DNA of 64,000 nucleotides, from assembly GCF_010723735.1 (NCBI RefSeq), contig NZ_BLLB01000002.1:1984001-2048000 (forward strand). The letters run 5' to 3'. The notes beneath the pieces were generated by a model that worked only from the letters and a program-made list of their open reading frames with translations, did no database searches and was not told the origin of the DNA. This stretch comes from Mycolicibacterium hippocampi. GTDB taxonomy: Bacteria > Actinomycetota > Actinomycetes > Mycobacteriales > Mycobacteriaceae. The translations under genes were made by a program, and so were the position numbers. Below, in pieces: positions 59,561 through 64,000 of the stretch; position 1 is the stretch's first letter, and each line of letters starts with the position of its first letter.

Positions 59561-60394
59561 CTAGGTGGTGACGCGAGAGGTGAGACCGGCGGCGCGGGTG
59601 TACACCGTCGGAGTGAAACGCTTGATTCCCCAGCCGATCCGGGCTTCGGGTTGCGGCATGCAGTAGAGGCCGCCGCGGTCGAGGGTGTCCAGGCAGGTCC
59701 GCGCGACCCGCTCGGGGGAGATGCCGGTCCAGCGCATCAGCTGGTCGGCCAGCTGGCCGGACTTCGACGAGATCCGCCCTGCGCCGACGATGTTGGTCTT
59801 GACGAACGTCGGGCACAACACGGTGACGTTGATGCCGGTGCCCGCCAGTTCGGCGGCCAGGGTCTCCGACAGGGACAGGGTGCCCGCCTTGCTGACGTTG
59901 TAGGCGGCCATGCCGGGCGCGGCGCCGAACGCCGCCGCAGAGGCGACGTTGATGATGCCCGCCGGCCGGCCGGCTTCCCGCAGGATCGGGGCGAAGACGT
60001 GGCAGCCGTGGATCGGTCCCCACAGGTTGATGTTCAGCACCCACGTCCAGTCGGCGAGGTCGGACTCGCCGATCATGGCTCCACCGGCGCCCACCCCCGC
60101 GTTGTTGATCACCAGCGTCGGTGGGCCGCCGAACCAGGACTGAGCCTGCTCGGCGAGCTGCTGCACCTGCTCGATCTCGGTGACGTCGCACTGGACCGGC
60201 AGCGCCCGGCCGCCGCCGGCTTCGATCACATCCGAGGTGACGCGGGCGGTCTCGAGGTTGATGTCACTGCACACCACGCGTCCGCCGCGGCGGGACAGTT
60301 CGGTGGCGAACGCGGCACCGATGCCGCTGCCCGCACCGGTGATCACCGCGTCGGCGGCGTGGCTGCGCTTCGGAGATCCGAAGAGACCCAGCAT
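59561..60394 (-). CDS. Short-chain dehydrogenase/reductase
   Basis: A 277-residue classical SDR with T-G-A-G-S-G-I-G near 19, N-N-A-G-V near 97 and the catalytic Y-N-V-S-K near 164 with Ser about 13 residues earlier. It interconverts an alcohol and ketone with NAD(P). It starts one base after the hydrolase stop and ends 9 bases before the di-iron gene. It would supply the ketone to the Baeyer-Villiger-like enzyme (inference). Confidence 0.88.
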   Translation of the reverse strand: MLGLFGSPKRSHAADAVITGAGSGIGAAFATELSRRGGRVVCSDINLETARVTSDVIEAGGGRALPVQCDVTEIEQVQQLAEQAQSWFGGPPTLVINNAGVGAGGAMIGESDLADWTWVLNINLWGPIHGCHVFAPILREAGRPAGIINVASAAAFGAAPGMAAYNVSKAGTLSLSETLAAELAGTGINVTVLCPTFVKTNIVGAGRISSKSGQLADQLMRWTGISPERVARTCLDTLDRGGLYCMPQPEARIGWGIKRFTPTVYTRAAGLTSRVTT

Positions 60395-60395
60395 T

Positions 60396-61397
60396 TCAGC
60401 TCACCTGTCCGATGCTGTTGGTGCGCAGCGCATCTGTGACGAATACGGCGATCTCCCGCATCGCCGGTGCGGCTTCGGGGGTGAGCCGGGGCAGGGCGTG
60501 GAAGACGTGTACCTGGCCGGGCCAGATCCGCAGGTCGCACCGGCCACCGGCGGAGGCGAGGTCGTCGGCGAGGGTGATGGCGTCGGCGGCGAGCATCTCC
60601 GCACCGCCGGCGTGGATCAGCGTGGCCGGCAGCGGCCGTCCGCCCGCCACGTCGAGTGCCAGCCGCGGATGGTCGGGCTCGATTCCCGCGCAGTACAACT
60701 CGACCAGGCGTGCGGCGTCGCGGGACCGGATCGCGGGATCGGGAGACATCTGTTCGCGGGATCGGGCCAGCCCGAACGTCAGATCCACCAGTGGGGAGAG
60801 CAGCACGAGACCCGCGGGATGGCGGACGTCGGGTTGCAGCATCAGGTCGACGGCGAGGTGTCCCCCTGCCGAATCGCCGGCGACGACGATCTGCTCGGCA
60901 GGGATCCCGCACTGATCGGTCAGCCACTGCCACCCATGCCGGACATCGTCTGCTGCGGTGGGGAACCGGTGCCGCGGCGCCAGTCGGTAGTCGATGCTGA
61001 AGACCGGGATTCCAGTGAGCTGCGACAGCCATGAGGTGAGGCGGCGGTGGGTTCGCGGTGAGCACAACGCGTAACCGCTGCCGTGGACGAAGTAGATCGC
61101 ACGAGCGGTGTGCTCGCCCTGAAGGGCAACGCCTTTGCCGTAGACCCACTCGCCGACGACCCGGTGTCCGGCGGAGGTCCTGGTGTCGACGTGGACGACG
61201 TCGGTCCCGGCCAGTGACGGCCCGAAGGCATCCATGATCCGAGCCACGATCTGGCGCGAGGTCCACAGACCCCATGCCCGGTCGGCCGGGAGCACGCTGC
61301 TGATCTGGCGCAGTGTCAGGCTGCTGATGACCACGGCACTGCGGGAGCGGAGCGACCCTCGCTCTGGCAGGGGAGATGCCTGCTCGTCATTGGGCAC
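60396..61397 (-). CDS. Hormone-sensitive-lipase-type alpha/beta hydrolase, first gene of the oxidation operon
   Basis: A 333-residue esterase/lipase of the HSL (type IV) group. The oxyanion motif is H-G-S-G-Y (one residue differing from H-G-G-G), the nucleophile elbow G-D-S-A-G-G near 160, and the His probably in G-Q-V-H-V-F near 305. The GTG at 61397 is chosen as the start because a promoter with -35 TTGACA (61433-61428), 17 bp and -10 TGTACT (61410-61405) would begin transcription at it. It may hydrolyse an ester made by the monooxygenase. Not to be read from 61442, which is inside the operator. Confidence 0.78.
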   Translation of the reverse strand: MPNDEQASPLPERGSLRSRSAVVISSLTLRQISSVLPADRAWGLWTSRQIVARIMDAFGPSLAGTDVVHVDTRTSAGHRVVGEWVYGKGVALQGEHTARAIYFVHGSGYALCSPRTHRRLTSWLSQLTGIPVFSIDYRLAPRHRFPTAADDVRHGWQWLTDQCGIPAEQIVVAGDSAGGHLAVDLMLQPDVRHPAGLVLLSPLVDLTFGLARSREQMSPDPAIRSRDAARLVELYCAGIEPDHPRLALDVAGGRPLPATLIHAGGAEMLAADAITLADDLASAGGRCDLRIWPGQVHVFHALPRLTPEAAPAMREIAVFVTDALRTNSIGQVS

Positions 61398-61404
61398 GTT
61401 TCGG

Positions 61405-61446
61405 AGTACATCCCCAATGTTGACATTTGTCAATGTCAACATTGGG
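61405..61446 (-). promoter_or_regulatory. Leaderless promoter inside a 34-bp perfect-arm dyad
   Basis: The dyad 61413-61446 has 15-bp perfect arms around 4 bases (TGTC). On the minus strand, TTGACA (61433-61428) and TGTACT (61410-61405) with 17-bp spacing begin a transcript near the GTG at 61397. The dyad covers the -35 and spacer, so a bound protein would block the polymerase. Confidence 0.8.
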
Positions 61447-61544
61447 CACTGCTCGTGTCTGCCGGCCCATTCATACTGCGCTGGCGGCGCGAGTCACTCG
61501 CACTTCTAGGCCGTGGACGCAGTCTCAACGTGAGGGAACCTCGG

Positions 61545-61596
61545 TTGACGCTGTCGGGGGTGGGGTGTTTACTGGGGCTGTCGAACATACATTCGA
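61545..61596 (+). promoter_or_regulatory. imuA' promoter with LexA SOS box
   Basis: TTGACG (61545-61550) and TTTACT (61568-61573) with 17-bp spacing place the start near 61580. TCGAAC-ATAC-ATTCGA (61581-61596) matches the mycobacterial LexA box TCGAAC-N4-GTTCGA at 11 of 12 positions and covers the start. Confidence 0.85.
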
Positions 61597-61634
61597 ACAC
61601 AGTGTCTGGGTCAGGTGTTGCGAGAGGGGCTGCT

Positions 61635-62330
61635 GTGGCATTGGCGGTGAACGTCGACAGACCTCGGTCGCACCGCGCTGAGCAGGTAGAACAGCTGCGC
61701 AGGCAGATGGCCTCGGTGTCGGAGAAGATGGCCGCGAAAGGCGGGGGAAACCACCGGGTGCAACCCCCGCCCGCCGAGCTCTCACCCGCCCCGGATTCTT
61801 TGCTGCCGGCACCTGATTTCGCGGCTGAGCTGCCCGTCGACCCGCTGCCCCGCGGAACTGTGGCGGTGCTGTCGGGGGCCCGGTCGCTGGAGCTGAGCAT
61901 GGTGGCGGCGGTGACGGCCGGGGGCGGTCACGCCGCGATCATCGGCCAGCCCGACCTCGGTCTGCTCGCCGCGGTGGAGATGGGAGCGGACCTGAGCAGG
62001 ATCGCCGTCATCCCGGAACCGGGAGCTGACCCGGTCGAGGTGGCCGCGGTCCTGATGGACGGGATGGATCTGGTGGTCCTCGGTCTGGGCGGCCGGTCGG
62101 TGCCGCCGACCCGGGCCAGGGCGGTGGTCGCCCGGGCACGGCAGCGGGGATGCACGCTGCTTGTCACCGATGGGGACTGGCAGGGAGCCTCCGCCCGGCT
62201 TGACGCCCACGTCAGTGGCTATGAGATCGCAGGCGGGGGGAGCCCTGGCTTCGGGCGGATCTGCCGGGTGCGGCTGGCGATGCGCGCCAGGGGACGTCCG
62301 GTTCGCCCCGCGCGTGCGCTGGGAGGCTAG
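61635..62330 (+). CDS. imuA': Mutasome accessory protein ImuA'
   Basis: A 231-residue protein of the actinobacterial ImuA' type: a RecA-like fold lacking a true P-loop, with I-G-Q-P-D-L-G-L-L near 115 and a variable C-terminus. In mycobacteria it works with ImuB and DnaE2 in damage-induced mutagenesis. The GTG at 61635 follows AGAGGGG and lies after the LexA box; an ORF open from 61455 would cross the promoter. imuB starts 2 bp after its stop. Confidence 0.9.
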   Translation: MALAVNVDRPRSHRAEQVEQLRRQMASVSEKMAAKGGGNHRVQPPPAELSPAPDSLLPAPDFAAELPVDPLPRGTVAVLSGARSLELSMVAAVTAGGGHAAIIGQPDLGLLAAVEMGADLSRIAVIPEPGADPVEVAAVLMDGMDLVVLGLGGRSVPPTRARAVVARARQRGCTLLVTDGDWQGASARLDAHVSGYEIAGGGSPGFGRICRVRLAMRARGRPVRPARALGG

Positions 62331-62332
62331 GC

Positions 62333-63892
62333 GTGGCCGGTTCCAGGGTGCTGGCGCTCTGGTGCATGGACTGGCCCGCCGTCGCCGCGGCGGCAGCCGT
62401 CGGTCTGCCCTCGACGGTGCCGGTCGCGGTCACGCTGGCCAACCGGGTCATCGCGTGCTCGGCCGCGGCGCGCGCAGCGGGGGTGCGTCGCGGGCTGCGT
62501 CGTCGTGAGGCACAGTCCCGTTGCCCGGAATTGCACGTCGTCACCGCTGACCCCGCCCGTGACGCCCGGCACTTCGAGCACGTCACGGCCGCGGTCGACG
62601 AGCTGGTGCCGCGGGCCGAGGTGTTGCGTCCCGGGCTGCTGGCCTTGTCGGTGCGCGGCGCCGCCCGGTACTTCGGGTCCGAGCAGGCCGCCGCCGAACG
62701 GCTGGTCGACGCAGTGGCTGCGGCCGGCGTGGAGTGCCAGGTCGGTATCGCCGACCAGCTGCCCACCGCCGTGTTCGCCGCTCGGGTGGGCAGGATCATC
62801 GGACCCGGCGAGGATGCCCTGTTCCTCTCGGAGATGTCGGTCCGGCAGCTGGCCGCCGAACCGAGCCTGGCGCCCGTCACCCGGGAGAGCCTGGTCGATC
62901 TGTTGTGGCGCTTGGGTATCCGTAAGATCGGACAGTTCGCCGAGCTGTCCCGAAGCGATGTGTCCTCCCGGTTCGGGGCCGACGCGGTAGCCGCGCACCG
63001 CCTCTCCCGCGGCGAGCCCACCCGGCCGCCGTCGGGGCGGGAGCCCGAACAGGAACTCGACGCGGTGATGGATTGTGACCCACCCATCGACCGGGTGGAT
63101 GCCGCGGCTTTCGCCGGGCGTTCGCTGGCCGGGATGCTGCACCGCAGCCTGGAGGCCGCGGGAGTGGGCTGTACCAGGCTGGCCATTCACGCCGTGACCG
63201 CCAACGGACAAGAGTTGGAACGTGTCTGGCGGTGCGCAGAGCCGCTGACCGAGGACGCCACCGCAGACCGGGTGCGCTGGCAGTTGGACGGTTGGCTGAA
63301 TCGGCGACACGAAAGCGATCGGCCCTGCGCACCGGTCACCGTGCTGCGGTTGCGTCCGGTGGAGGTGGTGTCGGCAGAGGCCCTGCAGCTGCCGCTGTGG
63401 GGAGGCGTCGGCGAGGAGGACAGATTGCGCGCGCGGCGGGCACTGGTGCGGGTGCAGGGGCTGCTGGGTCCCGACGCCGTCAAGGTTCCGGTGCTCAGCG
63501 GGGGGCGAGGCCCGGCTGAACGCATCACCCTCGCTGCGCTCGGGGACGAGCTTGTGCCCCAAGCAGATCCAGATCGGCCGTGGCCGGGTCGGCTCCCGGA
63601 GCCGTCGCCGAGTGTGCTGCTCGACGATCCGGTCGAACTGTTCGACGCCGAAGGTGACCCTGTGCGGGTCACCGCGCGGGGGATGTTCTCGGCGGCTCCG
63701 TTCCGGCTGGACGCACCCGGGCGTGCCGGGCGGTTGTCGTGGTGGGCCGGCCCGTGGCTCGTCGACGAACGCTGGTGGGCTTCGGACACGAGGAGCAGAA
63801 CTGCAAGAGCGCAAGTGCTGCTCGACAGTGACCAGGCCCTGTTGCTGTGTTACCGGCAGCGGCGGTGGTACCTCGAGGGTGTCTACGAGTGA
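62333..63892 (+). CDS. imuB: Y-family polymerase homologue ImuB
   Basis: A 519-residue Y-family-related protein that acts as a hub of the mycobacterial mutasome. The catalytic acidic residues of active Y polymerases are not apparent, as expected for ImuB. The clamp-binding motif Q-L-P-L-W-G lies near residue 350, and the C-terminus is Trp/Arg-rich (W-W-A-G-P-W-L-V-D-E-R-W-W), contacting ImuA' and DnaE2 in M. tuberculosis. It is co-transcribed with imuA'. DnaE2 is outside the window. Confidence 0.93.
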   Translation: MAGSRVLALWCMDWPAVAAAAAVGLPSTVPVAVTLANRVIACSAAARAAGVRRGLRRREAQSRCPELHVVTADPARDARHFEHVTAAVDELVPRAEVLRPGLLALSVRGAARYFGSEQAAAERLVDAVAAAGVECQVGIADQLPTAVFAARVGRIIGPGEDALFLSEMSVRQLAAEPSLAPVTRESLVDLLWRLGIRKIGQFAELSRSDVSSRFGADAVAAHRLSRGEPTRPPSGREPEQELDAVMDCDPPIDRVDAAAFAGRSLAGMLHRSLEAAGVGCTRLAIHAVTANGQELERVWRCAEPLTEDATADRVRWQLDGWLNRRHESDRPCAPVTVLRLRPVEVVSAEALQLPLWGGVGEEDRLRARRALVRVQGLLGPDAVKVPVLSGGRGPAERITLAALGDELVPQADPDRPWPGRLPEPSPSVLLDDPVELFDAEGDPVRVTARGMFSAAPFRLDAPGRAGRLSWWAGPWLVDERWWASDTRSRTARAQVLLDSDQALLLCYRQRRWYLEGVYE

Positions 63893-64000
63893 TCCAGCTG
63901 GCCGGCGAACGCGCCGACCCGGGAGATGAACCGGTCGAAGAACGCCGCAGGGTCGACGTCGACACCGATGAGCGCGTTCGGTTCCCGGCCCCATCGCCCG
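63883..64000 (-). CDS. C-terminal end of a nucleoside hydrolase (IunH type), partial
   Basis: Only the last about 38 residues are in the window, read leftward to the stop at 63883-63885. The segment contains W-G-R-E-P-N-A-L-I-G-V-D-V-D and A-F-F-D-R-F-I, which resembles the C-terminus of inosine-uridine nucleoside hydrolases. In M. tuberculosis iunH (Rv3393) is convergent with imuB, which supports the call. It overlaps the imuB 3' end by 10 bp. Confidence 0.55.
   Translation of the reverse strand, partial: GRWGREPNALIGVDVDPAAFFDRFISRVGAFAGQLDHS

Noticed and set aside
58478..60439. 653-codon plus-strand frame opposite the oxidation operon
   Set aside because: Antisense to three genes with clear motifs.
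61551..61573. PafBC-like motif before imuA' (CTGTCGGGG-N8-TTTACT)
   Set aside because: Only 7 of 9 in the upstream part, and the -10 lacks the required TA; the LexA box explains the control better.

Overview
The window is 64 kb of high-GC actinobacterial DNA with the gene content and order of a Mycobacteriaceae chromosome, most likely a free-living fast grower (Mycolicibacterium type). The main evidence is the ESX-4 tail (Rv3446c-like, EsxU, EsxT), the rplM-rpsI-glmM block, glmS, nnr, gadB, the alr-tsaE-tsaB-rimI-tsaD chain, a CIRCE-controlled groES-groEL1 pair whose GroEL1 has a histidine-rich tail, whiB3, sigD-rsdA, guaB2-guaB3-choD, guaA, and an SOS-controlled imuA'-imuB pair. Relative to M. 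tuberculosis the order is that of Rv3446c down to Rv3393, in reverse orientation, with accessory inserts. No tRNA, rRNA, CRISPR array, insertion sequence or prophage was seen.

Layout. 1-1.9 kb: ESX-4 distal genes, closed by a 15-bp-stem hairpin. 2.0-8.8 kb: an insert absent from the M. tuberculosis order, with a GAF regulator, alpha/beta hydrolase, TetR regulator, aldehyde dehydrogenase, glycerol kinase and an FhuF-type Fe-S reductase, which suggests aldehyde/glycerol use. 9.0-13.7 kb: L13, S9, a secreted acidic protein, GlmM and two ESX-associated-like proteins. 13.6-17.8 kb: acyl-CoA dehydrogenase with a divergent TetR and shared operator, two F420-linked enzymes, and a hydrolase relative lacking its nucleophile. 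17.8-29.3 kb: GlmS, a STAS protein, NAD(P)HX repair, GadB, then alr through tsaD as a chain of overlapping genes for cell-wall D-Ala supply and tRNA t6A synthesis. 29.3-33.5 kb: an HNH (13E12-type) gene, then groES/groEL1. 33.6-37.4 kb: whiB3, an Rv3415c-like protein, sigD-rsdA and a DUF5319 protein. 37.6-42.7 kb: guaB2, guaB3, TetR and choD. 42.7-45.8 kb: an unusual two-module histidine kinase and a NarL-type response regulator. 46.1-50 kb: SulP transporter, GT-C mannosyltransferase-like protein and a spermidine-synthase-like protein. 50-54.5 kb: MerR, guaA, an ECF sigma factor of the SigG type and an MFS exporter. 54.6-56.2 kb: a second 13E12 HNH gene. 56.2-61.4 kb: a leftward five-gene operon (hydrolase, SDR, di-iron protein, Baeyer-Villiger-like monooxygenase, MerR). 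61.6-64 kb: imuA', imuB and the end of a convergent nucleoside hydrolase.

The most interesting signals are regulatory. Both 13E12-type HNH genes, 24 kb apart and on opposite strands, have a promoter matching the LexA-independent DNA-damage motif (RecA-NDp/PafBC: TTGTCRGTG-N8-TANNNT), with the -10 box placed so that the mRNA would be leaderless; one also overlaps a near-consensus LexA box. The five-gene oxidation operon starts at a leaderless promoter buried in a 34-bp dyad with 15-bp perfect arms. Further dyads lie between divergent TetR/target pairs, upstream of whiB3 and upstream of the response regulator gene. The groES-groEL1 gap holds an 11-bp-stem hairpin. The two-module kinase, with one intact and one degenerate catalytic half, is the most unusual protein architecture.
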